From Pantoea cypripedii (GTDB taxonomy: Bacteria > Pseudomonadota > Gammaproteobacteria > Enterobacterales > Enterobacteriaceae), in NCBI RefSeq assembly GCF_011395035.1, contig NZ_CP024769.1, forward strand, positions 581,965 to 645,964: DNA of 64,000 nt, written 5' to 3'. Shown one piece after another: positions 55,672 to 63,460 of the stretch (position 1 is its first letter; the number at the start of each line of letters is the position of its first letter). A program made the translations under genes and the position numbers. The notes under the pieces were generated by a model that had not been told where the DNA came from, made no database searches, and was given only the letters and a program-made list of their open reading frames with translations.

Positions 55672-55779
55672 ATGGAAATACAGATGGTTAAGTTAGTTTT
55701 TGGCTTCGTTATCATGGCTGTTGTCGCCACTACGCTGGTGGGGCTGCTAACCTGGTTCGTGGTATCGCATATCTCCTGA
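55672..55779 (+). CDS. Small membrane peptide, 35 aa
   Basis: A 35-residue ORF: MEIQMVKL, then one hydrophobic helix (VFGFVIMAVVATTLVGLLTW) and a short FVVSHIS tail. AGGAAA lies about nine bases upstream of the ATG. The pattern of a strong ribosome-binding site and a single helix fits the class of regulatory small membrane proteins, but I cannot match it to a named one. It lies in the otherwise non-coding gap between the P-type ATPase and the RND adaptor, 100 bases before the latter, so it could modulate either transporter. Confidence 0.55.
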   Translation: MEIQMVKLVFGFVIMAVVATTLVGLLTWFVVSHIS

Positions 55780-55879
55780 TAGCATTTCTGAACTGCAACA
55801 CAATTGTCGTAATGCTTAAAATTGTTCCTTGTTAACTGATTAATCCATGGCGCGGTATTTTCGGGATGAGGGAAAAATA

Positions 55880-56968
55880 ATGATAAAATACAAGCCAATG
55901 CTTTTTCTGCTTTGCTGTATTTTGATAACCGGTTGTGATGAAAAAAAAGAATCCCCGCCACCACAGCCTCGTGTGATTAAGGCGTTTACCATTGCCGCCG
56001 GCAATGCTTCCAATATTCGCATATTTCCAGCACGTATTCAGGCAGGTGATAACACCGACCTCGCTTTTAAACGCGCCGGGCAAATTACCCAACTGGATTT
56101 ACGTGATGGGATGGCGGTAAAAGCCAATCAAACCCTCGCGACGCTTAATGATACTGACGCGCGTCTGCGTGTGAAGGATCGGCAAAATACCTTACAACTG
56201 GCAGAACGCCAGTATCAGCGCTTCCGTGCGCTTTCAAACCGCAGCGCTGTGTCGCAGGCCGATATGGATGTGCAGAAATCCAATCGTGATGCTGCCGCCA
56301 CTGCGCTAAGAATCGCCCAGGAAGAGCTGCAATTTCTCACCCTGCGCGCGCCCTTTGATGGGGTGATCGCCAGAGTGCAGGTACGTAACCATCAGGTGGT
56401 GGCTGCGGGGCAACCCATTGCCTTGCTGACCCGCGCCGATGTGCTGGATGTGATATTCACTGTGCCGGAAAGTTTGTTTACCAGCCTCGATATCCAGAAC
56501 GTCAGTTACCAGCCGGAGGTGCAATTTAATGCCTTGCCCGGCAGAACCTTCTCCGCCAGCTACAAAGAACACACCACGCAAACCGATGCCGCGACTATGA
56601 CCTGGCAAGTGGTGTTAACCATGCCACGTCCTGCTGATTTACCTAATGTGGCGGGGCTAAGTGGGTCGGTGCGGGTCCAGTTACATAACCTGCCGAATGC
56701 GCCAGCGCAGTCACGCGTCGTGGTGCCCGGTGCTGCGGTGTTCAACCCGGATCGCAGCCCCACCAATCAGCCCCATGTATGGCTGATTGTCGGCGAGGGC
56801 AATGATTTACACGTTAAAGATCAGCAAGTAGAAGTTGGCGATGTCAGTGCCGCAGGCGTCGAGATTATTTCCGGACTCAAACCTGGCGATCGTATCGTGT
56901 CAGCAGGCACCGGCGAGCTACGCGACGGCGAAGCCATCCGCATCTGGACCCGTGAGCGGGGGTTATAA
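55880..56968 (+). CDS. RND efflux periplasmic adaptor (lipoprotein)
   Basis: A 362-residue membrane-fusion protein with a lipoprotein signal (MLFLLCCILITGC, lipobox LITGC) so it is anchored by lipid. The lipoyl and hairpin parts follow (KRAGQITQLDLRDGMAVKAN, helices about residues 90-150, LTLRAPFDGVIARV), then beta-barrel and membrane-proximal domains (VPGAAVF, GLKPGDRIVSAG). It would couple the next gene, an RND pump, to an outer-membrane channel. Start 55880 was chosen for its GAGGGAAAAAT site and correct signal length. Its stop codon shares one base with the start of the pump gene (TAATG). Confidence 0.92.
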   Translation: MIKYKPMLFLLCCILITGCDEKKESPPPQPRVIKAFTIAAGNASNIRIFPARIQAGDNTDLAFKRAGQITQLDLRDGMAVKANQTLATLNDTDARLRVKDRQNTLQLAERQYQRFRALSNRSAVSQADMDVQKSNRDAAATALRIAQEELQFLTLRAPFDGVIARVQVRNHQVVAAGQPIALLTRADVLDVIFTVPESLFTSLDIQNVSYQPEVQFNALPGRTFSASYKEHTTQTDAATMTWQVVLTMPRPADLPNVAGLSGSVRVQLHNLPNAPAQSRVVVPGAAVFNPDRSPTNQPHVWLIVGEGNDLHVKDQQVEVGDVSAAGVEIISGLKPGDRIVSAGTGELRDGEAIRIWTRERGL

Positions 56969-59900
56969 TGCGGATTTTAGACAACTTTATTAATAAACCC
57001 GTCCGCATCTGGATGGTCATTTTGCTGCTTGGCGTGGGCGGTATTTATGCGTTGCTCAACATCGGCCGACTCGAAGATCCCCTGTTCACCATTAAAGCTG
57101 CGGTGATTGTGACGCAGTATCCTGGCGCGTCGGCGCAGCAGGTGGAAGAGGAAGTGACGTTGCCGCTGGAGAACGCGCTACAGCGGCTGCCCTCACTCGA
57201 CAACGTCACATCCATCTCCAGCAACGGCCTGTCGCAGATCACCGTTTCCATTCATACCAGCTACCTGGCCAATCAGCTGCCACAGATCTGGGATGAACTC
57301 CGGCGGCGCGTGGGCGATGCCGCACTTCAGTTTCCACCGGGGGCACATACCCCGTTTGTGAATGACGATTTTGGCGACGTTTATGGCTATTTCTTTGTGA
57401 TTTATGGCAAAGACTTCAGCAACGACGAGCTGCGCAATTACGCCGATCAACTGCGACGCGATCTGGTGCTGGTGCCAGGTGTGGCAAAAGTGGCAGTGGC
57501 CGGTGTGCAGCAGGAGCAAATCCGCATCGCCCTCTCCAGCGCGAAGATGAGCAGCTACGGCATTACCCCGGCGCGGGTGGCTGATTTGCTCAGCCGCAGC
57601 AACGTTGTCTCTAACGCCGGGAGTATCCGCCTTGACGGCGAATCCATCCGTTTCAACCCCACGGGCGAATTTCAATCGCTGGAAGATTTAGCCAACCTGC
57701 CGATTTCGCGCCCCGGCACCACGCAAACCCTGCACCTGCACGACATCGCCACCTTGTCACATGGCGTCACCGACACCCCGGATAATCTCTACCATGCCGA
57801 TGGGCATGAGGCGCTGGCGATTGGCGTCTCCTTTGCCCCTGGCGTCAACGTGATTAACGTCGGTGATGCGTTGACGCAAAAGCTCGACGCTTATCAGCAG
57901 GACAAACCGGCAGGCATTTCGCTGAAGGTGTTTTATAACCAGGCGCAGGAAGTGAAGCAGTCGGTAGATGGATTTATCCTTAACTTCCTGATGGCGCTGG
58001 CAATTGTCGTCGGTACGCTATTGATCTTTATGGGCGTGCGCAGCGGCATCGTCATCGCCGCCTCGCTGGCGTTTAACGTACTGGGTACGTTGCTGGTGAT
58101 GTATTTGTTCGGGCTGGAACTGCAACGCATCTCACTGGGTGCGTTAATCATCTCGCTCAGCATGCTGGTGGACAACGCCATTGTGGTGGTGGAAGGCATT
58201 AAGATCGATCAACAGCGCGGGAGACCGTTGCAGCAGGCCACCACGCAAATGATTCAACGCACGGCGCTGCCGTTACTGGGCGCGACGGTGATTGCCATCA
58301 TCGCGTTCGCCCCGATTGGCCTGTCCCAGGATTCAACCGGTGAATATTGTAAATCCCTGTTCCAGGTGCTGCTGATCTCCCTGCTGCTCAGCTGGATCAC
58401 CGCGCTGACGCTCACGCCGGTGTTTATCAAATGGAGCGAAGCGCGGCGTAAAGAATTGCAGCTGCCACCGCAGGACGATCAATCCCCTTACCAGGGCATC
58501 GTGTTCCAGGTGTACCGCCGCACGCTGGCCGCATTGATCCGCGTGCGCTGGCTGACGATTACGGTGATGGTGGCCTGTCTGGCCGCGTCCCTGTATGGCT
58601 TTACCTTTGTTAAACAGAACTTTTTCCCCTCCTCCAATACGCCGATTTTTTTCACCGACCTTTGGCTACCCTACGGCACCGATATTAACCATACCGCCGC
58701 TACCGCAGCGCAAATTGAGCGTTTTATTAATCAGGAAGAGGGCGTCGCGGCAACCGTCACCACCATTGGGCAGGGCGCGATGCGCTTTACCCTGACGTAT
58801 GATTCCACACGTCAGTACACCAACTATGCGCAAATCATGGTGCGGGTGAAGGATGGCCGCCAGCTGGAACGTATTGCCTTAGCCACGGAACATTATATTC
58901 AGCAGCAATATCCGCAGGTGAACGAGCGCATCAAACGTATTCAGTTCGGCAGTGCCAGCGACAGCGCTATCGCCCTGCGCGTCATCGGTCCTGACCCCGA
59001 TACGCTGCGCCAGATTGGCAGCCAGATTGATGGCATTTTCCAGGCCGATGGCACCACGTTCCCGGTGCGTAATGACTGGCAGGAACGTAGCAAAGTTATC
59101 CGGCCACAATATTCGGCATTACGCGGGCAGGAGCTGGGTATCGATAAACGCGATATTGACCAGGCGTTACGCATGAATTTCAGCGGTGACGCGGTCGGTA
59201 TCTTCCGCGATGGCTCGCGCCTGATCCCGGTCATGCTATTTCCGGAAGATGATGAACGTCAGAATATTGACCATATTGCCAATATCCAGCTGTGGAGCAA
59301 TTCACTACAGCATTTTGTACCGCTCAGCAACGTGGTGTCTGATTTCCGTCTGGAGTGGGAAGACCCGTTGATTATGCGCCGTGACCGGATGCGCGTGTTA
59401 ACGGTGCAGACTGATCCGGATCCGGCCCTCGGATTCACTGCGGCGCAGGTGGTGGCGCGGGTACAACCACAAATCGAACAGCTGAAGTTGCCTGCCGGTT
59501 ATCGCCTGGAATGGGGAGGCGAGCTGGAAAGCTCACGCGAAGCGCAGAGTGGCTTGCTAAGTTCGCTGCCGATTGGCTTCCTGGTGATGTTTGTCATCAC
59601 CATCCTGATGTTCAATTCGCTGCGCGATGCGGTGGCAATCTGGATCACCGTCCCGCTGGCCTTAATCGGCGTCACCTGCGGCTTCCTGCTGACCGGTATT
59701 CCGTTTGGTTTTATGGCGCTGATTGGGTTGTTGAGTCTCTCGGGGATGCTGATCCGCAATGGCATTGTCTTGCTTGAGGAAACCCGCCAGTTCCGGCAAC
59801 AGAAATCGCTCCAGGACGCGATTCTGGATGCGGCGACCTCACGTTTGCGACCGATCCTGCTGACGGCATTTACCACCGTACTGGGTCTGTTGCCGTTGTT

Positions 59901-60030
59901 GCGCGATGTCTTTTTCCAGAGCATGGCGGTGGTGATCATTTTCGGCCTGGGCTTCGCCACGGTGCTGACGTTGCTGGTGCTGCCGGTGCTGTATCGCTGT
60001 TTCCATGCAAAGGAAGCGGTTGATGAATAA
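56968..60030 (+). CDS. RND-family efflux permease (AcrB/MexF-like inner membrane pump)
   Basis: A 1,020-residue resistance-nodulation-division pump with 12 spans and two large periplasmic domains. Visible are the N-terminal IGRLEDPLFTIKAAVIVTQYPGA split as start and PN1 region, the span 4 proton-relay motif GALIISLSMLVDNAIVVVEG with its Asp, and GFMALIGLLSLSGMLIRNGIVLLEE in the second half (family position VNNGIV). It expels drugs, detergents or metabolites using proton flow. It is translationally coupled to the adaptor (one-base overlap) and overlaps the following acyltransferase gene by eight bases; the outer-membrane partner is not in the window. Confidence 0.93.
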   Translation: MRILDNFINKPVRIWMVILLLGVGGIYALLNIGRLEDPLFTIKAAVIVTQYPGASAQQVEEEVTLPLENALQRLPSLDNVTSISSNGLSQITVSIHTSYLANQLPQIWDELRRRVGDAALQFPPGAHTPFVNDDFGDVYGYFFVIYGKDFSNDELRNYADQLRRDLVLVPGVAKVAVAGVQQEQIRIALSSAKMSSYGITPARVADLLSRSNVVSNAGSIRLDGESIRFNPTGEFQSLEDLANLPISRPGTTQTLHLHDIATLSHGVTDTPDNLYHADGHEALAIGVSFAPGVNVINVGDALTQKLDAYQQDKPAGISLKVFYNQAQEVKQSVDGFILNFLMALAIVVGTLLIFMGVRSGIVIAASLAFNVLGTLLVMYLFGLELQRISLGALIISLSMLVDNAIVVVEGIKIDQQRGRPLQQATTQMIQRTALPLLGATVIAIIAFAPIGLSQDSTGEYCKSLFQVLLISLLLSWITALTLTPVFIKWSEARRKELQLPPQDDQSPYQGIVFQVYRRTLAALIRVRWLTITVMVACLAASLYGFTFVKQNFFPSSNTPIFFTDLWLPYGTDINHTAATAAQIERFINQEEGVAATVTTIGQGAMRFTLTYDSTRQYTNYAQIMVRVKDGRQLERIALATEHYIQQQYPQVNERIKRIQFGSASDSAIALRVIGPDPDTLRQIGSQIDGIFQADGTTFPVRNDWQERSKVIRPQYSALRGQELGIDKRDIDQALRMNFSGDAVGIFRDGSRLIPVMLFPEDDERQNIDHIANIQLWSNSLQHFVPLSNVVSDFRLEWEDPLIMRRDRMRVLTVQTDPDPALGFTAAQVVARVQPQIEQLKLPAGYRLEWGGELESSREAQSGLLSSLPIGFLVMFVITILMFNSLRDAVAIWITVPLALIGVTCGFLLTGIPFGFMALIGLLSLSGMLIRNGIVLLEETRQFRQQKSLQDAILDAATSRLRPILLTAFTTVLGLLPLLRDVFFQSMAVVIIFGLGFATVLTLLVLPVLYRCFHAKEAVDE

Positions 60031-60988
60031 TACCGGGCTTAATCTGTTGAAAACGCTGGCCTGCATGACGGCGGTGTCTTTTTTCACCCTGTATCAGAGC
60101 TATGATCGCTACAACTACAATTACAGCCTGGCCCTCAACATTCTGAGTTTTATTTCCACTATCGCCACGCCGCTCTACTTTTTACTGAGCGGCTATATCG
60201 ATACCGGGCAGAAACATACCCCAAGCTGGCAGCTGGATAAGATTCGCCGCATTTTGTTGATTTTTCTCTTCTGGTTTACCTTTTTCTGGTTTGCCGGGGT
60301 GCAGAACAAAGGCTATCTGATTCAGCCGTGGTTTATGATTTCGCTGATTTTAATTTACGTGTCACACCCTTTGATTGACCGATTAATGCTGTTTCCTGGC
60401 AGAACGGCAGCGATCATTTTTATCCTGTTACTGGCGGCATTTTTGTATGACATTCTGGCGGTGTTGTGGCCGGACAACCGGGCGTTTTCCCTGCCGCCGC
60501 AATACCGTATCTGGACCTGGGTGCTGTATTACCTCTCCGGCCGTCTGATGGCGCTACCGATCGTGAATCAGACGCTGCAATCGCTGCGGGTGGTGCGGCT
60601 CAGTCTGCTGTTGCTGCCTGTGGTTTATCTTTTTACCTGGCTGTATGAACGTTACTACTTCATCGCCCGTTTTATTTCTACCGGCAATGATTTCGTCCTG
60701 ACAGGCTCGCAGGTCTATTTTCTGGTGATCCTGATAGCGATCAGCGTTAACGCCATCACGCTACCTGCGCACTGGCAAAAGCTACCGACGCTGTTCGCCA
60801 CTCTGGGTAAAACCATGACCGGTGTTTATATCCTGCATTATCTGGTGTTCAATATTCTGGCGTGGGCCATTAGCATCCGATCGGTGGTGGATAAGCTACT
60901 GGTGATTGCGCTGACGGTGGCGCTGGCGATGCTGATTTCGCTGGCAATGCTGCAAATTCCAGGCGTCAAAAAACTGATTAGTTTGTAG
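60023..60988 (+). CDS. Acyltransferase 3 family membrane protein
   Basis: A 321-residue protein with about ten membrane spans and the acyltransferase-3 layout: N-terminal LLKTLACMTAVSFF, the second span ATPLYFLLSGYIDTG, and a late GKTMTGVYILHYLVF motif with the conserved His. Members such as OafA and WecH O-acetylate surface or secreted glycans. The start at 60023 follows AGGAAG and overlaps the RND gene, so it is the third gene of that operon. What it modifies, and why it is coupled to an efflux pump, cannot be read from sequence. Confidence 0.82.
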   Translation: MNNTGLNLLKTLACMTAVSFFTLYQSYDRYNYNYSLALNILSFISTIATPLYFLLSGYIDTGQKHTPSWQLDKIRRILLIFLFWFTFFWFAGVQNKGYLIQPWFMISLILIYVSHPLIDRLMLFPGRTAAIIFILLLAAFLYDILAVLWPDNRAFSLPPQYRIWTWVLYYLSGRLMALPIVNQTLQSLRVVRLSLLLLPVVYLFTWLYERYYFIARFISTGNDFVLTGSQVYFLVILIAISVNAITLPAHWQKLPTLFATLGKTMTGVYILHYLVFNILAWAISIRSVVDKLLVIALTVALAMLISLAMLQIPGVKKLISL

Positions 60989-61030
60989 CAGAGATGGCTG
61001 GCGGCACGCCGCACAGCCAGAAGGGCCGCC

Positions 61031-61384
61031 TCATTCATCAAGCAACGGTGCGAAACCACCATAAATCATGCGCTTGCCATCAAAAGGCATATTTTCACCC
61101 ATCTCTTTCATCCGTGGATCGGCCATCAGTTTTTTATTAGCCTCATCACGCACTTCTTTCGAAGGGTATTCAATCCAGCTAAATACCACCGTTTCGTCCT
61201 CTTCCGCTTTAACTGCCATGCGGAAATCGGTGGTTTTTCCGTCCGGGACATCATCTGCCCAGCATTCTACGATGCGCGTCGCGCCAAATTCTTTGAATAA
61301 AGGCGCAGCTTTGGCCGCCATCGCCAGATAGGCCTCCTTGTTGTCTACCGGCACCGCCACAACAAATCCGTCAACATAGGACAT
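61031..61384 (-). CDS. DUF1428 family protein (YbaA-like)
   Basis: A 117-residue cytoplasmic protein matching the DUF1428/YbaA family: MSYVDGFVVAVP at the start, FKEFGATRIVECW, FSWIEYPSKEVRD and MPFDGKRMIYGGF at the end. The fold is a dimeric alpha/beta barrel (ferredoxin-like). Its biochemical function is unknown; it is widespread in enterobacteria. GGAGGATTTGTGT precedes the ATG. The gap to the acyltransferase gene (42 bases) holds a GGCTG/CAGCC stem without T-run. Confidence 0.9.
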   Translation of the reverse strand: MSYVDGFVVAVPVDNKEAYLAMAAKAAPLFKEFGATRIVECWADDVPDGKTTDFRMAVKAEEDETVVFSWIEYPSKEVRDEANKKLMADPRMKEMGENMPFDGKRMIYGGFAPLLDE

Positions 61385-61468
61385 ACACAAATCCTCCGTC
61401 GTAACTGCGCGATCGGTGATGACCGCGAGGATCAGTTTACGTGAGCCAGGTAAACCGGATTTGCGTGA

Positions 61469-61546
61469 TGGGCCGCAAAACGACCAGGGAATATACCGAT
61501 GATTAAGGGTAAAATCACAGCAGAATTTTATGAGGATTATCACTAA
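61469..61546 (+). pseudogene. Remnant of a HigB-type toxin gene
   Basis: The only open stretch before higA ends AEFYEDYH and stop, matching the conserved C-terminal ending (YEDYH) of HigB toxins, and the stop overlaps the higA start as TAATG. It is open for just 25 codons after an in-frame TGA, whereas a HigB toxin is about 90 residues. The toxin seems to have been lost by deletion while the junction with the antitoxin survived. Confidence 0.5.
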
Positions 61547-61851
61547 TGAGTATGCATAACCCCCCACATGCTGGTGAGATTATCTCGGGCATTATGGAAG
61601 ATCTTGATATTGGAGTCAGGGAGCTGGCACGAGCATTGGCTATCGCACCATCAACCGCTTCGCGTATGATTTCTGGTACTACGGCCATCACGCCTGAAAT
61701 GGCAATCAAACTAGCAGCGGTGCTGGGTAGTACCCCCGAGATGTGGTTGAAAATTCAGGCTGTTTATGACCTGGAACGGGCGAAAAAGACTGTCGATTTG
61801 TCTGTACTTAACACCAGCTATAAACCAAGTCCATTACACAAAGTCGGCTAA
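61546..61851 (+). CDS. higA: HigA-family antitoxin (orphan)
   Basis: A 101-residue helix-turn-helix protein of the HigA/VapI type: PPHAGEIISGIMEDLDIGVR, recognition helix region PSTASRMISGTTAITPEMAIK and ending EMWLKIQAVYDLERA. Such proteins neutralise the HigB ribonuclease and repress their own operon. No complete toxin precedes it (see the remnant at 61469-61546), so it is an orphan that may persist as a regulator or as immunity against incoming systems. GAGGAT is eight bases upstream of the ATG. Confidence 0.88.
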   Translation: MSMHNPPHAGEIISGIMEDLDIGVRELARALAIAPSTASRMISGTTAITPEMAIKLAAVLGSTPEMWLKIQAVYDLERAKKTVDLSVLNTSYKPSPLHKVG

Positions 61852-61863
61852 TGAACTCAATCC

Positions 61864-61881
61864 TGCCCGTTCACGCGGGCA
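61864..61881 (+). terminator. Hairpin after higA
   Basis: TGCCCG-N6-CGGGCA, a perfect six-pair GC stem 12 bases after the higA stop, followed by TTCGCATTTCACTTT, moderately T-rich. Confidence 0.5.
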
Positions 61882-61969
61882 TTCGCATTTCACTTTCTAC
61901 TCTCCAGTCCCTTTAACCTGCTCAATGCGTTAAACTTTCAGCCACCTTCGTTAAGACACACGGAATTTT

Positions 61970-62656
61970 ATGCGTATTACCATCGAACAGGCCGATCAGC
62001 CCTTTATTCATAGCTTCTTTGGCGAGAAAATTGACAGCATTGAAGCGGAATCTGCCCAGGCAAACCAGCTGCGTCAGGCGCTGCAGGTGGCGCGTCAGCA
62101 GGTCAACCAGGAAGCAGAGCTGAACGGGAAACGCGGTGCAATATTTCTGGTGCTGTTTGTGTTTCTCTACTCGGCGTTGGGTGCATCACTCACGCTGGAT
62201 CTCAGCACCAAAGACACCAGCCATAAAAGTATTACCTACGCGCTGGAAGCGGTGCCGGTGTTAATCGCCTTCTCTGGCTTTTTCCTCTCGCTGCTGTTTT
62301 TATTTTTTACCCGCAGCAGCGCTCGTCGCGCGCGGAATTGGGAACGCAGCATTTTGTTGCTGGAAAAATATACCGGCAACAATCTGAGCCAGCAGATTAG
62401 TGCGATGGGCGCGCGCACCACGCATTATTCGTTTTCAGCAATCATGACTTCCCTTGCGCTGTTTATCAGCCTGACCTGGGTGGTGATGTATAACTTCTTC
62501 ACCTTTACCACCAGTGGCGTGATCGGTAGCGTTATTTCGCTATTTATTACCACCATGACCTATGTGATCCTGGATATTCAGCTGCTGAAGTCCGGTAAAC
62601 AGAGCGAGATTGACGAACCGCTGGTTCCCGCTGAGGACGATAAAGAGCAGAAGTAA
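61970..62656 (+). CDS. Inner membrane protein of unknown function
   Basis: A 228-residue protein with a cytoplasmic N-terminal helical segment rich in Gln and Glu (about residues 20-50), two spans (GAIFLVLFVFLYSALGASL and VPVLIAFSGFFLSLLFLFF), a basic loop SSARRARNWERS, then two more spans (IMTSLALFISLTWVVMY and VIGSVISLFITTMTYVILDI) and a charged C-terminal tail. I do not recognise a family. It stands alone between higA and a convergent small gene. Confidence 0.75.
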   Translation: MRITIEQADQPFIHSFFGEKIDSIEAESAQANQLRQALQVARQQVNQEAELNGKRGAIFLVLFVFLYSALGASLTLDLSTKDTSHKSITYALEAVPVLIAFSGFFLSLLFLFFTRSSARRARNWERSILLLEKYTGNNLSQQISAMGARTTHYSFSAIMTSLALFISLTWVVMYNFFTFTTSGVIGSVISLFITTMTYVILDIQLLKSGKQSEIDEPLVPAEDDKEQK

Positions 62657-62671
62657 GCCTGCCTGGTCGCG

Positions 62672-62701
62672 GTGCTGAATCGCATGATTACGATTCAGCA
62701 C
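62672..62701. terminator. Perfect 11-pair hairpin between convergent genes
   Basis: GTGCTGAATCG (62672-62682) is perfectly inverted as CGATTCAGCAC (62691-62701) with an eight-base loop. It overlaps the last codons of the facing small gene and follows the membrane protein gene by 15 bases. No T-run follows on either strand, so it may be a weak bidirectional terminator or an mRNA-protecting stem. Confidence 0.55.
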
Positions 62702-62949
62702 GCTTCCGCGATCACCTCGACCAGGATCAAGGGACAGCGCTTCACCCGGCATGCCTGGGAATAGGCCAGTGAACAGACCGAACACAGGTCCCGCACCTCA
62801 GACTGGTATTCATATTCAGTAAAATAACGGAAGCGGCCACTATCAGGCTCAGTACGCCAGAAACGTTGTGGTTCGAGAATTTCGTCAAGCTGCCTGAACG
62901 TCAGGGCTGAGGGGTTATGAAACCCCACTCTTACGCGATATATAGTCAT
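62695..62949 (-). CDS. Small hypothetical protein with clustered cysteines
   Basis: An 84-residue ORF, MTIYRVRVGFHNPSAL, with acidic and aromatic middle (FRYFTEYEYQSEVRDL) and a C-terminal cluster CSVCSLAYSQAC ... RC ... AC. The Cys spacing could bind a metal, but there is no known motif. A weak CGGG site precedes the ATG. It faces the membrane protein gene and shares the hairpin at 62672-62701. Codon use looks like that of a real gene, but no homologue comes to mind. Confidence 0.5.
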   Translation of the reverse strand: MTIYRVRVGFHNPSALTFRQLDEILEPQRFWRTEPDSGRFRYFTEYEYQSEVRDLCSVCSLAYSQACRVKRCPLILVEVIAEAC

Positions 62950-63097
62950 AACCCGATTATTCGCACCCTGCCCGCCACCAGCCAGACGTTATTGGTTTTC
63001 AATGCGATAGACTTTGCTTATCAGCTTGTCTGTGGCACAGGTGACATCCCGCACCACGGGCGTTAAAGTGGTTCTTTTGTTTAATTTTCGAGGGAAA

Positions 63098-63430
63098 ATG
63101 AAACCTTTATTTGTCTACGGCACGCTATGCCCGGGCCGTACCAATGCACATATTCTGGAAAACATCGGCGGCGATTGGCTGGCAGGCCACGTAACCGGCA
63201 CCTTCTACGAACGCGGCTGGGGCGCAGCGGCAGATTTCCCTGGTATCGTGCTGGATAAAAACGGCCCGCGGGTCGAAGGCTATCTTTTTTTGTCCGATGC
63301 GTTGCCATCCCACTGGCCGATGTTGGATGAGTTTGAAGAAGGCTATGATCGGGTGGAGGTGAATGTCACCACGGTCGAGGGGCAACAGGTGAGAGCGTGG
63401 ATCTATCAGTTGCAGCCTCGAGCTGAGTGA
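63098..63430 (+). CDS. Gamma-glutamylcyclotransferase-like (AIG2/BtrG fold) protein
   Basis: A 110-residue protein of the gamma-glutamylcyclotransferase/AIG2 superfamily: the N-terminal VYGTLCPG substrate-anchoring loop, FPGIV, GYLFLSDALPSHWPMLDEFE with the catalytic-type Glu in the LDEFEEGYDRV motif, and AWIYQL at the end. Members cleave gamma-glutamyl amines or dipeptides to 5-oxoproline. AGGGAAA directly before the ATG at 63098 fixes the start; the frame is open from 63014. It appears to be a single-gene unit. Confidence 0.88.
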   Translation: MKPLFVYGTLCPGRTNAHILENIGGDWLAGHVTGTFYERGWGAAADFPGIVLDKNGPRVEGYLFLSDALPSHWPMLDEFEEGYDRVEVNVTTVEGQQVRAWIYQLQPRAE

Positions 63431-63460
63431 TAAGCCGCACGCCCTGGTCCGTAAGGATAA

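Noticed and set aside
55577..55690. 37-codon frame (MRMAMLACLC...) overlapping the start of the 35-aa membrane peptide
   Set aside because: No convincing ribosome-binding site and a low-complexity hydrophilic tail; the overlapping peptide frame is better supported.
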